Shown here: positions 55,692-64,000 of the stretch, one piece after another
How positions within the stretch are numbered: the stretch's first letter is position 1
How the letters are laid out: every line of letters starts with the position of its first letter
Assembly (NCBI RefSeq): GCF_013113715.1
Contig: NZ_CP053344.1
Coordinates: forward strand, 4,030,001-4,094,000
Length of the DNA: 64,000 bases
Reading direction: 5' to 3'
Source of the DNA: Herbiconiux sp. SALV-R1
Lineage (GTDB): Bacteria > Actinomycetota > Actinomycetes > Actinomycetales > Microbacteriaceae
Position numbers and translations under genes: made by a program
Notes under the pieces: generated by a model
What the model was told of the DNA's origin: nothing
Seen by the model: the letters and a program-made list of their open reading frames with translations, nothing else
Databases searched by the model: none

Positions 55692-56918
55692 TCAGTTCCT
55701 CCCGAAGGCCCCGGCGCGGCCGCGCGGGATGGTGTCCTCGTCGTGCGACGCGCCCGCCGAGCCCTCGTGCGCCCCGTCGCGGGGGCGTTCGGTGTCGCTC
55801 GAGCTCCAGGCGTCGACCACGACCGCGGTCAGGTTGTCGCGCCCGCCGTGCAGCAGACCTTCATGCACGAGCCGCACCGCCGCCTCCTGCGCCACCGGCT
55901 CCTCGCGCAGCACCCGGGCGATGACCTCGTCGTCGAGTTCGGTCGAGACCCCGTCGCTGCACACCAGCATCCGGTCGCCCGCTTCCATCGGCACCAGCCA
56001 GTAGTCGGCCTCCGAGAGCCCGCCGCCGCCGAGGGCGCGGGTGATCACGTTGCGGCCGGGGTGGTTCGCGGCGGCGGCGCGGTCGAGCTCGCCGTCGTCC
56101 ATGAGCTCTTGCACGACGGAGTGGTCGACGCTGATCTGCTCGAGGGTGCCGTCGCTGAAGCGGTAGGTGCGCGAGTCGCCGAGGTTGAACACGAGCCAGT
56201 AGGCGCGTCCGTCGTTCTCGGCGACGGCGACCCCCGACACGGTGGTGCCGGCACGGCGGCTGCCGCTGTGCGCGAGCCTGCCGATGGCGGCCCTGGCGCG
56301 GTCGAAGGCATCACGGATGTCGGCGGGCTCGAGCGCCCCGGCACCCGCGAGCGTGGAGAACGCCTCGACGGCCAGCGCGCTCGCCACCTCGCCGGCCTCG
56401 TGCCCCCCCATGCCGTCGGCCACCAGGAACACCGGGTCGGACGCCAGCAACGAGTCCTCGTTCCCCCGCCGCCGGAGCCCCGTGTGCGTCGAACTGCCCA
56501 CGCCGAGCCGCAACTCGTTGCGCCGCACCCCGCCGCCGGCACCGCCACCGGAACCCGCCCGTACGTCTGCCGCCCCGGCGCTGGCGCGCCTGGCACCCGC
56601 GGCGCCGCCGCCCGCGCCCCCGCCGGCGCCGCCCGCCGCGCCGGCACCGGCCGTGCCCGACGACCCGACGCTGGCCAGGCCCATCGGGCCGCCGTTCGCG
56701 CCGCCCGCCGCGCCCGCCGACCCGGCGCCAGCCGCGCCCGTCGCGCCGCCGTTCGCGCCGCCCGCCGCGCCCGCCGGGCCTGCGCCGGCCGTGCCCGCAG
56801 CGGCGCCGCTGGTTGCGCCTGCCGCCCCCGCTGTGCCGCCGCCGACCGCGCCCGCCAGGCCGCCGCCCGCGCCGCCCGCCGCGCCGGCGCCGCCGCCCGC
56901 AGCGCCCGCGCCCGTCAC
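55692..56918 (-). CDS. PP2C-type Ser/Thr phosphatase with Gly/Ala-rich N terminus
   Basis: 408 residues. The first about 140 residues are almost only Gly, Ala and some Asn/Ser (repeats such as AGAAGGANGG), then a complete PP2C domain: RRGNEDSLLA, LVADGMGGHEAGEVAS with metal-binding Asp, NLGDSRTYR, MLVCSDGVSTELDD and GGRDNLTAVVV. Counterpart of the kinase in the same operon. Start GTG 56918 overlaps the upstream stop (GTGA); a later start would drop the low-complexity arm but would leave no ribosome site. The arm resembles PGRS/collagen-like stretches and may be surface-adhesive or a flexible tether. Confidence 0.9.
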   Translation of the reverse strand: MTGAGAAGGGAGAAGGAGGGLAGAVGGGTAGAAGATSGAAAGTAGAGPAGAAGGANGGATGAAGAGSAGAAGGANGGPMGLASVGSSGTAGAGAAGGAGGGAGGGAAGARRASAGAADVRAGSGGGAGGGVRRNELRLGVGSSTHTGLRRRGNEDSLLASDPVFLVADGMGGHEAGEVASALAVEAFSTLAGAGALEPADIRDAFDRARAAIGRLAHSGSRRAGTTVSGVAVAENDGRAYWLVFNLGDSRTYRFSDGTLEQISVDHSVVQELMDDGELDRAAAANHPGRNVITRALGGGGLSEADYWLVPMEAGDRMLVCSDGVSTELDDEVIARVLREEPVAQEAAVRLVHEGLLHGGRDNLTAVVVDAWSSSDTERPRDGAHEGSAGASHDEDTIPRGRAGAFGRN

Positions 56919-58456
56919 GGCGCGCCCTCCACGGTGAAGTACCGCGTGCCGACCCGCACGCGGTCGCCGTTCTCGAGCGTGATGCGCTCGCCCGGGTCGA
57001 GCTGCAGCTCGGCGCCGTCGCCTCGCACGATGGCGGAGCCGTTGGTGGAGCCGCGGTCGCTCACCCAGACCCCGCCGGGCTCGACATCGAACTCGAGGTG
57101 CGTCTTCGACACCGAGAGCGTGTCGCCGGTGAGGGCGATGAGGATGTCGCGCGGGTCGTTCGACGGCGACACCGGGTCGCGCCCGAGCACCCCGTGCCGC
57201 GTGATGGGCACCACGGCACCGCTGTCGAGCCGGAACGCCGTCACGCCCGCCGCCCGCGCCGACACCGGCGGCTGCGACAGCCGCGTGTGCTCGGCGTCGT
57301 CGTGGTCGTCGGATTCGGGGAAGGCAGCGGCGAGCTCCGCCGGCGTCACCACGGGTGCGGGAGCGAAGCCCGGCACGACGCTGATCGGCTCTGCGGGCAC
57401 CCCGGGCGGCTGGGGCGGAACCGGAGCCGCCGCGCCCGCGCCCGCGCCACCCGCGCCCGCGCCACCCTCCCCGGCGCCCGGCGCGTACCCCGGCGCCGCG
57501 TACTGCGGAACCGGCCCGGGAGCGGGCGGAGCGGGCGGCGGCGGCGCCACCGGCACACCCGCACCCGAAGGCACACCCGCGCCCGACGTCACACCCGCAC
57601 CCTCGACACCTGCACCCTGCCCACCCCGGCCGTACCCCGCATCCTGAGCCGCCTGCGACGACGCGTTGCCCGGCGTGAACGCCCGCCCGCCCCCGAACCC
57701 GGCGGGCTCGGGCTGCGCGGCCGCGCCACGCGAGGAGTCGTCGAGCACGAGCTGCCCCGGCGCCGCCTTGAGCGGGTTCGGCCCCGCCTTGACGTCGATC
57801 ACCCAGGTGCGGGCGAGCCGGTCGTGCCAGCCGCGCCCGATCTTCTCGGAATCCCAGAGCGGCGAGAGGTACACGACGTACTGCCCGATGAAGAACACGA
57901 GCGACGCGGCGGCGACGAACGCGTCGCGCAGCAGCATCCAGCCGAAGCCGGGCCGGCCGAGCGTGGTGACGTTCACGATGCGGAGTCCGAGCGCGAGCTT
58001 GCCCAGCGAGAACCCGAGGAACGATTGCATGAGCAGCTTCGCCAGCGGGTACACGATCGCAGGCACGATGAGCAGCACAGCGCTCAGCCCGCTCACTCCG
58101 ATGCGGGTCTCGTCGGTCTGCACCTCGATGACGCCGAGCGCGATGAGCGGCATGGTCACGAGCAGCCAGAACGCGAGCCCGATCGCGCCGTCGAGCAGGA
58201 ACGCCACGACCCGGCGGCCGTAGTTCGCGGGGAACAGGTCGCCGCGGCGGATGGGCGGTGCCGCGGGCGTCGGCTGCCACCCGTCGATCGGCCGCCCGTC
58301 GGCGCCGACCGTGGCGGGGGCACCCGCGAGCGACTGCGCCCCGAGCGCCGAGGTCTGGCTGCGCGACGACACCGGGGTGCCGCACACCAGGCAGAACTGC
58401 GCGCTGCGGGGAACCGCCGAGCCGCACTGGGCGCAGGGGAAGGATGCGTCGGTCAT
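56915..58456 (-). CDS. Zinc-ribbon/RDD/FHA membrane protein
   Basis: 513 residues. N-terminal zinc ribbon (CAQC at 8-11 and CLVC at 22-25), an RDD domain with three to four membrane helices (YGRRVVAFLLDGAIGLAFWL; FSLGKLALGLRIVN), a long Pro/Ala/Gly linker, and a C-terminal FHA domain (GVLGRDPVSPSNDP; VSKTHLEFDV; DRGSTNGS). A membrane scaffold that would recruit a phosphothreonine partner of the operon kinase. Start ATG 58456, two bases after the TgpA-like stop. Confidence 0.88.
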   Translation of the reverse strand: MTDASFPCAQCGSAVPRSAQFCLVCGTPVSSRSQTSALGAQSLAGAPATVGADGRPIDGWQPTPAAPPIRRGDLFPANYGRRVVAFLLDGAIGLAFWLLVTMPLIALGVIEVQTDETRIGVSGLSAVLLIVPAIVYPLAKLLMQSFLGFSLGKLALGLRIVNVTTLGRPGFGWMLLRDAFVAAASLVFFIGQYVVYLSPLWDSEKIGRGWHDRLARTWVIDVKAGPNPLKAAPGQLVLDDSSRGAAAQPEPAGFGGGRAFTPGNASSQAAQDAGYGRGGQGAGVEGAGVTSGAGVPSGAGVPVAPPPPAPPAPGPVPQYAAPGYAPGAGEGGAGAGGAGAGAAAPVPPQPPGVPAEPISVVPGFAPAPVVTPAELAAAFPESDDHDDAEHTRLSQPPVSARAAGVTAFRLDSGAVVPITRHGVLGRDPVSPSNDPRDILIALTGDTLSVSKTHLEFDVEPGGVWVSDRGSTNGSAIVRGDGAELQLDPGERITLENGDRVRVGTRYFTVEGAP

Positions 58457-58458
58457 CG

Positions 58459-60954
58459 CTACCGGTCTCCTCTCGTCGTCGACGTCGTCGAGGTGGTCGA
58501 CCGCGTGCGACGGTGGAAGAACGACCCCAGCGACCACCGGGCCGCGAACCGCTTCCACCACGACGCCGACTTCGCCATGTTGTGCACGACGAGGTCGACC
58601 TCCGTCCAATACTGGTCGATCTCCTCGGGGCTCGGGTCTCCCGGGCCGAAGACGCTGCCGTCGGCGCGGCGCGCGACCTCCACCACGGGCACCGACGGGT
58701 ACGCACCGGCCAGCACGAGGGCGTTGTCGCGGCGGGTCGCCCCGGCCGGAACCCGCGTGCCGAGGTCGCCGGCGCGGTCGACGATCTCGTCCCAGCCGCC
58801 GCTCACCCGGTCGGCGGGCCGCGGGGCCTGCCGCCGCCGACGGCGCCGGGCGAGCTTGATCAGCACGATCACGAGCAGCGGACCGAGCACGACGACGAGC
58901 AGCCCGAGCACCCCGCCCCCCACGAGGAACAGCGGGAGGAAGTCGAAGCCCTCCTCCTGCACCTCCTCCTGGGCGGTGTCTTCGGTGCGGATGTCCGGCG
59001 GCAGCTCGGCCGGCTCCTGCGGCGGGGGCGGCGGCTGCAGCACCTGCGCCTTGGGATCGCTCTTGGGCTTCGGCGCCTCCTCGAGCGGGATCTGGTCCTC
59101 GGGCGGAGTCGGGTCGAACGTGATCCAGCCGGCACCGTCGAACGGCACCTCCACCCACGCGTGCAGCTCGTCTCCGGTGAAGTCCTGCACCGCATCCGCA
59201 CCCTCGTACTGGTCGGGGTAGAAGCCCATCACGACCCGCGCCGGCATACCGAGCGAGCGCACCATGAGCGCCATCGCCACGGCGTACTGCTCGTCGTCGC
59301 CGACCATCTGCTCGGCGTCGAGGAGGCTCGCGATGCGCTCGGCGCCGTGCCCGGCCCTCGAGACCGCCTCGCCCTCGAGCCCGTGGCTGAAGAAGCCGTC
59401 TTGGCTGAGAGCATTCGCGATGTTGCGCACCTGCTGGATGGGTGTCTCGGCGTCGCCGGCGTACTCCGAGGCCAGCGAGCTCACCACGTCGGGCACCCCG
59501 CTCGCCCGCGGCATGCCGATGTCGGAGACCTGACGGCTCGACAGCTGCTCGTCGTTGAAGCTCGGCGGCAGCACGGTGTCGATCGTGTAGGTGTCACCCT
59601 CGCCGATGCCCGCGGTGTCGAGCGCGACCCCGGTCGCGCGGTTGTAGTGCAGGGCGCCCTCGAGCTGCGTGGCGCGCTCGCCGCTGAAGGTGAGCCCGTC
59701 GAGGTAGCCGGTGTCGGGCAGCCATACACCGGTGAGCCCGGTGATCGCGACCTCGAGCGTCGCCGGGTCGCCCTCGACGTCGTTCGCGATGTCGGGGCTC
59801 ACCCGCACGAACGACCCCGAGCCCGAGGAGCCGTCGCCCGCCACGTTGTAGACGGTGCCGTCGTAGGTGTCGAGGGTGGCCAGACGGATGCGCGCCCCGT
59901 CGGGCAGACCCTTCACCGTGAACAGGGAGTCGTCGACCTTGTCGCGCACGTAGCTGCGGAAGCCGACGAGCGGGCTGGCGTAGTCGTGGAGATCGAGCGG
60001 AGGCTCGATCTGGTCGCGCAGCACCTCGCGGGCGGCGGCCGGCACGAGCAGGCCGCCGGTGGCGAAGCCGATGCCCAGGGCGGCGACCACGAGCCCGGCG
60101 GCGGTGGCCAGGCGGGTGCGCCGCAGCTTGGCGGCGGTCTGCGGGTCGGCGACCGAGGCCGAGCCGGCGAGCGTGGTGTCGGCCGACGCGGCGGCGCGCG
60201 CCTCCTGCCGGCGCCAGGCGGCCCAGCCGAGCGCGATGCCCACGAAGGCGAGACCCTGGGCGACCGGGAAGGCGCCCTCGCGGGTGCCGAAGGCGATGGC
60301 GGTGACGAACAGCGCGACCATCGGCAGGAGAGCCCAGGCGAAGCGCGTGAGTCGCAACGCGAAGCTCGTGGCGAGCACTGCGGCCAGGAGCGAGGTGAGG
60401 AAGGGCACGATGAGCACCGACTCGAACCCGCCGAGCGGGGTCACGAGCGTGAGCACGTCCTTCCACGAGAACACCACGCCGAGCACGAGGGTGCGGAAGG
60501 TGTCGAGGGTGGGGATCACCCCGAGGATGGTCGTCGTGGGGGCGGCCAGCGGGCCGCCGAGGACGAGGTACACCAGGATGGTGACGGCGGCGACGACGAC
60601 GAGGTTCCAGCGCATCCGCCAGCCGGCCAGGCCGATGGCGATGCCGAGCACGATGCCGCCGATGCCGGCCACGAGGTAGCCGACGCCGCCGTAGGCGGGC
60701 CCGAAGCTGAGCACCGACACGAGGAGCAGGGCGGCGACCACGCCGCAGTCGAGCGCGATGGCCCAGGTGGGGCGGCCCGGGTTCGGCCGCGGCGGCAGCA
60801 GCGGAGTGCCGGTGCGGGCGCCGGATGCGGCGGGAGCGCCGGACGCGCCGGATGCGGCAGCGCCGGCCGGCCGGGGCGCGCCCGCGCCCGCGCCGCGCGC
60901 GGCAGAGCGCGCGGCGGCACGCGCCGCCCGCCGCGAGGATTCTGGTGTCGTCAT
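58459..60954 (-). CDS. TgpA-like (DUF3488/transglutaminase) membrane protein lacking the catalytic Cys
   Basis: 831 residues. An Ala-rich basic start, about eight membrane helices (about 65-330), an outer transglutaminase-like domain, another helix (about 665-690) and a cytoplasmic tail with DUF4129-like features. The core block MVGDDEQYAVAMALMVRSLG aligns with the family's GxCExxA block, but the Cys position is Asp (residue about 554); the His (ELHAWVEV) and Asp (ITFDPTP) are present. Thus the fold is kept but the nucleophile is missing. Starts inside the DUF58 stop (TGATG), as in the family's usual operon. Confidence 0.85.
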   Translation of the reverse strand: MTTPESSRRAARAAARSAARGAGAGAPRPAGAAASGASGAPAASGARTGTPLLPPRPNPGRPTWAIALDCGVVAALLLVSVLSFGPAYGGVGYLVAGIGGIVLGIAIGLAGWRMRWNLVVVAAVTILVYLVLGGPLAAPTTTILGVIPTLDTFRTLVLGVVFSWKDVLTLVTPLGGFESVLIVPFLTSLLAAVLATSFALRLTRFAWALLPMVALFVTAIAFGTREGAFPVAQGLAFVGIALGWAAWRRQEARAAASADTTLAGSASVADPQTAAKLRRTRLATAAGLVVAALGIGFATGGLLVPAAAREVLRDQIEPPLDLHDYASPLVGFRSYVRDKVDDSLFTVKGLPDGARIRLATLDTYDGTVYNVAGDGSSGSGSFVRVSPDIANDVEGDPATLEVAITGLTGVWLPDTGYLDGLTFSGERATQLEGALHYNRATGVALDTAGIGEGDTYTIDTVLPPSFNDEQLSSRQVSDIGMPRASGVPDVVSSLASEYAGDAETPIQQVRNIANALSQDGFFSHGLEGEAVSRAGHGAERIASLLDAEQMVGDDEQYAVAMALMVRSLGMPARVVMGFYPDQYEGADAVQDFTGDELHAWVEVPFDGAGWITFDPTPPEDQIPLEEAPKPKSDPKAQVLQPPPPPQEPAELPPDIRTEDTAQEEVQEEGFDFLPLFLVGGGVLGLLVVVLGPLLVIVLIKLARRRRRRQAPRPADRVSGGWDEIVDRAGDLGTRVPAGATRRDNALVLAGAYPSVPVVEVARRADGSVFGPGDPSPEEIDQYWTEVDLVVHNMAKSASWWKRFAARWSLGSFFHRRTRSTTSTTSTTRGDR

Positions 60955-62210
60955 CAGCTGTTGGCCCTCCGAAGAGCGAGGGGGAAGTCGGTGAGCTCGC
61001 CCACCGAGAGCAGGGTGGTGTCGCCGATCTGCCGCAGCGACATCGCCGACCCGGGCCGCGCCGCCACAGCGATCACGCGCACGCCGAGCGGGATGTGCAC
61101 GCTCGCCGCCTGCAGCTGCGACGGCGTCACCTGCCCGCCGAACAGCAGGAACGCCACCGAGGCGTTCGGCACCGCGGTGCCCGTGGTCTTCGCCAGCTGC
61201 ACGATCGACTCGCGCCGGTCGCTCTGCTCCACGCCCGAGAGGTCGTCGAGCAGGCGCCGGCCGGTCTCAGTGTGCAGCGTGTCCTTCTGGGTGAGCACGG
61301 TGAGGTCGCGCTCCTCGATGAGGGCCTGCACCCCGAGCGATCCGCAGATCGACACGGCGAGCTCGAACTCGTCGTCGTCGACGTAGTCGCTGCGGTTGGT
61401 GGAGAGGGCGACGGCGAGGTGCGAGCGCCTGGTCTCCTCGAACTGGCGCACCATGAGCTTGCCGGTGCGCGCCGAGGTCTTCCAGTGGATGTACCGGCGG
61501 TCGTCGCCCGGCACGTACTCGCGCAGGGCGTGGAACGACACGTCGTTCTCGCTCAGCACCCGGCTCTCGATGCCCTCGAGGTCGCGCAGGAAGCCCGACG
61601 AGGAGCCGCCGAGCGAGATGGTCTTCGGATGCACGAACAGCTCGCGCGGGTCGGTCCAGCGGATCTCGCGGCGCAGCAGGCCCAGCGGGTCTCCCCGCAC
61701 CGAGCGCACGGGGCCGACGATGATGACCGCGCGGCGGTGGGTGGGGATGCCGAACAGGTCGTCGTGCTCGGCGCCGGGGGCGAGGCGCGGCAGGTGGAAC
61801 GAGGCGAACGACGAGCCGACGGGCAGCTCGATGCGGGCGGGCAGCAGTGTGCGCTGCGAGGTGTTGGCCACGGCGATGCGGCCCACCGCCTTCTCGCCCA
61901 CCACCACGCGGTTGAGCGCGAGGTCGAGGGTGACGGCGTAGGCCGAGCGGCCGAGCGCGAAGCCGACGGCGATGAGCAGGGCGGCGAGCAGCACGAAGCC
62001 CACCACGAGCAGCTCACGCCACCCGAGCACCGCCCCGGCCACGAGGGCCGCCACCGTCGCGACGAGCACGCCCCAGCCGAAGCCCGAGACGGTCGTGAGC
62101 ACCGGCCCGGCGACACGCCAGACGGGGCGCCAGGCCGTGCCCAGCCACCCCGTCACCGCCGGCCATCCGGTGCCCGTCACCCAGCCGGTCGCTTCGCGGA
62201 CCCGTTTCAT
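60954..62210 (-). CDS. DUF58 protein
   Basis: 418 residues. Two membrane helices near the N terminus (GVLVATVAALVAGAVLGW and the next) and the DUF58 signature with vWA-like fold: VREYVPGDDRRYIHWKTSAR-type block (here LREYVPGDDRRYIHWKTSAR), then RQFEETRRSHLAVAL. Partners of MoxR ATPases in many bacteria, thought to act in protein assembly at the envelope. ATG overlaps the MoxR stop (ATGA). Start 62210 chosen over a longer frame. Confidence 0.92.
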   Translation of the reverse strand: MKRVREATGWVTGTGWPAVTGWLGTAWRPVWRVAGPVLTTVSGFGWGVLVATVAALVAGAVLGWRELLVVGFVLLAALLIAVGFALGRSAYAVTLDLALNRVVVGEKAVGRIAVANTSQRTLLPARIELPVGSSFASFHLPRLAPGAEHDDLFGIPTHRRAVIIVGPVRSVRGDPLGLLRREIRWTDPRELFVHPKTISLGGSSSGFLRDLEGIESRVLSENDVSFHALREYVPGDDRRYIHWKTSARTGKLMVRQFEETRRSHLAVALSTNRSDYVDDDEFELAVSICGSLGVQALIEERDLTVLTQKDTLHTETGRRLLDDLSGVEQSDRRESIVQLAKTTGTAVPNASVAFLLFGGQVTPSQLQAASVHIPLGVRVIAVAARPGSAMSLRQIGDTTLLSVGELTDFPLALRRANS

Positions 62211-63181
62211 GCAGCCGGTTGCCTCGACTGGGGCGCCGCGACGTCGGCGAGCACCCGGGCGAGCACGTCGGCGGCGGTGGCGCCCTGGAACTCGGCCTCG
62301 GCGTCGAGCACGAAGCGGTGCGTCCACACCGGCCCGGCGAGCTCCCGGATGTCGTCGGGCAGCACGTAGTGGCGCCCCTGCGTCGCGGCCCACACCTTCG
62401 CGGCACGGACGAGCGCCATGGCGCCGCGCACCGAGACCCCGAGCCGCGACTCGGGGGCGAGCCGGGTCTCCTCGGCTAGCTGCGCGGTGTAGCGCAGGAT
62501 GGCGGGGTCGACGTGCACCGTGGCGGCGAGATCGGCCATGTCGGCGACGGCCGAGGTGGTGATGACCGGCGACAGCCGGGCGGAGGGGTTGCGGTCGGAG
62601 GAGCCGGCGAGGATCTGCTCGGCCGAGGCCAGGTCGGGGTAGCCGATCGAGGTCTTGATGAGGAAGCGGTCGAGCTGCGCCTCGGGCAGGCGGTACGTTC
62701 CGGCCTGCTCGATGGGGTTCTGTGTGGCGATCACGAGGAACGGGCGGCCCACCTCGTGGGTCACGCCGTCGACCGACACCCGCGACTCCTCCATCACCTC
62801 GAGCAGCGCCGACTGGGTCTTCGGCGAGGCGCGGTTGATCTCGTCGGCGAGCACGATCGACGCGAAGATCGGCCCCTTGTGGAAGTCGAACTTGTGCGTC
62901 TCCTGGTCGTAGATGGTGACACCGGTGACGTCGGAGGGCAGCAGGTCGGGTGTGAACTGGATGCGCTGGTGCGACCCCTGCACCGTCGCCGCGATGGCCT
63001 TCGCCAGGCTGGTCTTGCCGGTGCCCGGGGCGTCTTCGAGCAGCACGTGCCCCTCGGTGATCATGGCCATGAGCGTGAGCCGCACCACCTGCTCCTTGCC
63101 GAGCACGGCGATGCCGACGTTCTGCACCAGCTTGTCGAAGGTGCCGGCGAACCAGGTCGCCTGCTCGGGGGTCATCGTCAT
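62207..63181 (-). CDS. MoxR-family AAA+ ATPase
   Basis: 324 residues, family length. Walker A DAPGTGKTSLA (about 50-60), RIQFTPDLLPSDVTG, Walker B IVLADEINRASPKTQSALLE, sensor 1 FLVIATQNPIEQAGTYRLPE and RFLIKTSIGYP. Chaperone-like ATPase acting with the DUF58 and TgpA-like proteins encoded next. ATG 63181, with AAAGGA twelve bases upstream; an ATG two codons later is equivalent. Separated from the FN3 gene by 49 bases. Confidence 0.94.
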   Translation of the reverse strand: MTMTPEQATWFAGTFDKLVQNVGIAVLGKEQVVRLTLMAMITEGHVLLEDAPGTGKTSLAKAIAATVQGSHQRIQFTPDLLPSDVTGVTIYDQETHKFDFHKGPIFASIVLADEINRASPKTQSALLEVMEESRVSVDGVTHEVGRPFLVIATQNPIEQAGTYRLPEAQLDRFLIKTSIGYPDLASAEQILAGSSDRNPSARLSPVITTSAVADMADLAATVHVDPAILRYTAQLAEETRLAPESRLGVSVRGAMALVRAAKVWAATQGRHYVLPDDIRELAGPVWTHRFVLDAEAEFQGATAADVLARVLADVAAPQSRQPAA

Positions 63182-63230
63182 GGGAGGGGAAGTCCTTTCG
63201 GGGTGGAGGAGCTGATCGGAGTCGGGGTGG

Positions 63231-64000
63231 TCATCGCCTGGCCTGCACCTGCACGCCGTCGCATTGCATGCGCGACGCCTGGTTCTCGAGCGAGTAGTTC
63301 CCGGTGTCCTGTGTGTACCACTGGGTCTGGCGCGAACCGTTGCCGTTGCCGTCGACCGTGACCACCGTGGAGCGCACCGGGGTGCCATCCCAGGTGCAGG
63401 TGACGGTGGCCTGGCCGAGGAAGTTCTCGACGCTCAGCTGCATGCGCACGCAGGGCGGGCCGTTCACGAGACCCTCGCCGTCGCACGACTGCCAGGCCGA
63501 GACGTAGGCGCGCTTCGGCGGCGCGTCGCCGCTCTGCGCCGATGCCGAGTTCTCGGAGGTCTGCCCCGCGGCGTCGGTCGCCACGACCCGGATGCTGTGG
63601 GCCTCGCTGTAGGCGTCACCCACGGTCGCCGATCCGCTGCCGTCGCGGGAGTACAGGTTGCCGTCGATGTAGACCTCGACGCCCGTGACCGCGCGACCGT
63701 TGCCGGGAGGGGCGCTCCACGAGAGCGTCACCGACTTGGCGTTCCCCGTCGCTGAGACGCCCGGCGCCTGCAGCGGCCCGAAGGGCACACCGGCGTTGGA
63801 GGATGCGCTCGGCTGGCCCTCGTAGTTCTGGCCGTCGAGCGGCGTGACCGCCCGCACCTGCACGGTGTACGAGGTGCCGTTCGAGAGTCCGCCGACGGTG
63901 TAGCTCGAGGCGTTGCCCGGGATGTTCGTCCAGCCGCCGCCGTTCAGGCTGTACTGGTACACCAGCTCGCCCGGCGAGGCGCCGTTGCCGGCCGCATCGC
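63231..64000 (-). CDS. Fibronectin type III surface protein (C-terminal part)
   Basis: The reading frame stays open to the right edge; the last 256 codons are seen. Two FN3 domains can be read (WTNIPGNASSYTVGGLSNGT; APGVSATGNAKSVTLSWSAP), then a Cys-containing C-terminal domain (WQSCDGEGLVNGPPCVRM, TCTWDGTPV, MQCDGVQV) with four Cys, probably two disulfides, so the protein is outside the cell. It heads the kinase/MoxR/DUF58/TgpA operon, as the fn3 gene does in the bifidobacterial PFNA cluster. The N-terminal part is outside the window. Confidence 0.85.
   Translation of the reverse strand, partial: DAAGNGASPGELVYQYSLNGGGWTNIPGNASSYTVGGLSNGTSYTVQVRAVTPLDGQNYEGQPSASSNAGVPFGPLQAPGVSATGNAKSVTLSWSAPPGNGRAVTGVEVYIDGNLYSRDGSGSATVGDAYSEAHSIRVVATDAAGQTSENSASAQSGDAPPKRAYVSAWQSCDGEGLVNGPPCVRMQLSVENFLGQATVTCTWDGTPVRSTVVTVDGNGNGSRQTQWYTQDTGNYSLENQASRMQCDGVQVQARR

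Noticed and set aside
56600-56918. Separate collagen-like or PGRS-like gene
   Set aside because: The Gly/Ala-rich stretch is in frame with, and directly before, the PP2C domain, and its start overlaps the upstream stop as in an operon.
58258-61386. 1042-codon plus-strand frame opposite the TgpA-like gene
   Set aside because: Arg/Glu/Val-rich shadow; real genes in this region overlap by 1-4 bases on the minus strand.

Overview
The window is a high-GC, gene-dense stretch of an actinobacterial chromosome. GC-rich third positions, frequent GTG starts, overlapping start/stop codons, actinobacterial families (circularly permuted ATP-grasp/alpha-E/transglutaminase triad, NtaA-type flavin monooxygenases, an LAxTG sortase signal, a CebR-like operator) and a very common GGATGC/GCATCC word all point to Microbacteriaceae. 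The species cannot be named from the sequence alone. I saw no tRNA or rRNA gene, no transposase and no CRISPR array. No gene-free stretch exceeds 300 bases.

1-10.8 kb: the end of a NarL-type two-component pair on the minus strand, then a seven-gene plus-strand alpha-glucan operon: secreted amylase, alpha-glucosidase, sugar-binding lipoprotein, two permeases, cyclomaltodextrinase and a LacI regulator. Extracellular starch or dextrin would be cut, imported as oligosaccharides and split inside the cell. The ABC ATPase is not encoded here. 10.8-14.4 kb: two related secreted beta-propeller/Ig-like proteins, one with a sortase signal. 14.5-18.0 kb: the ATP-grasp/alpha-E/transglutaminase triad. 18.0-21.1 kb: a small acidic protein framed by repeat elements, and two alpha/beta hydrolases. 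21.2-24.7 kb: a GH65 disaccharide phosphorylase with a beta-phosphoglucomutase-like HAD enzyme. 24.9-29.0 kb: a CitMHS carrier divergent from a CitA/CitB-type two-component system. 29.1-35.5 kb: a lipoate-ligase-like protein, a heme-binding-like protein, a cell-wall-binding (CWB2) surface protein of lower GC, an F420/LLM oxidoreductase, a small GNAT and an orphan DNA methyltransferase. 35.6-38.2 kb: a LacI regulator and a GH1 beta-glucosidase with a textbook operator. 38.4-43.4 kb: a Cys/Met PLP enzyme, an NtaA/DszA-type monooxygenase and a DHA2 efflux pump with a 23-bp operator.

43.6-64 kb: one minus-strand locus reading from an FN3 surface protein through MoxR, DUF58, a TgpA-like transglutaminase homologue, a zinc-ribbon/RDD/FHA protein, a PP2C phosphatase, an FHA protein, a Ser/Thr kinase and an FHA/helix-turn-helix protein. 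It then continues, after short gaps, into an EssC/EccC-type triple ATPase, a WXG100 protein, a WXG100 protein with a long C-terminal domain, an LpqN-like protein and an unknown protein. The first half resembles the kinase/FN3/AAA/DUF58/transglutaminase (PFNA) cluster of bifidobacteria. The second half is a stripped-down type VII secretion set. Their fusion suggests phospho-controlled secretion or envelope assembly.

The least expected signal is a family of five dispersed elements of about 85 bp (18047-18130, 18664-18746, 43548-43633 reversed, 52337-52418, 52511-52595). Each has one inverted and two direct copies of a short core at identical spacing (25 then 29 bases), and the cores vary together within an element. 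Two of the five are translated inside the Ser/Thr kinase linker.
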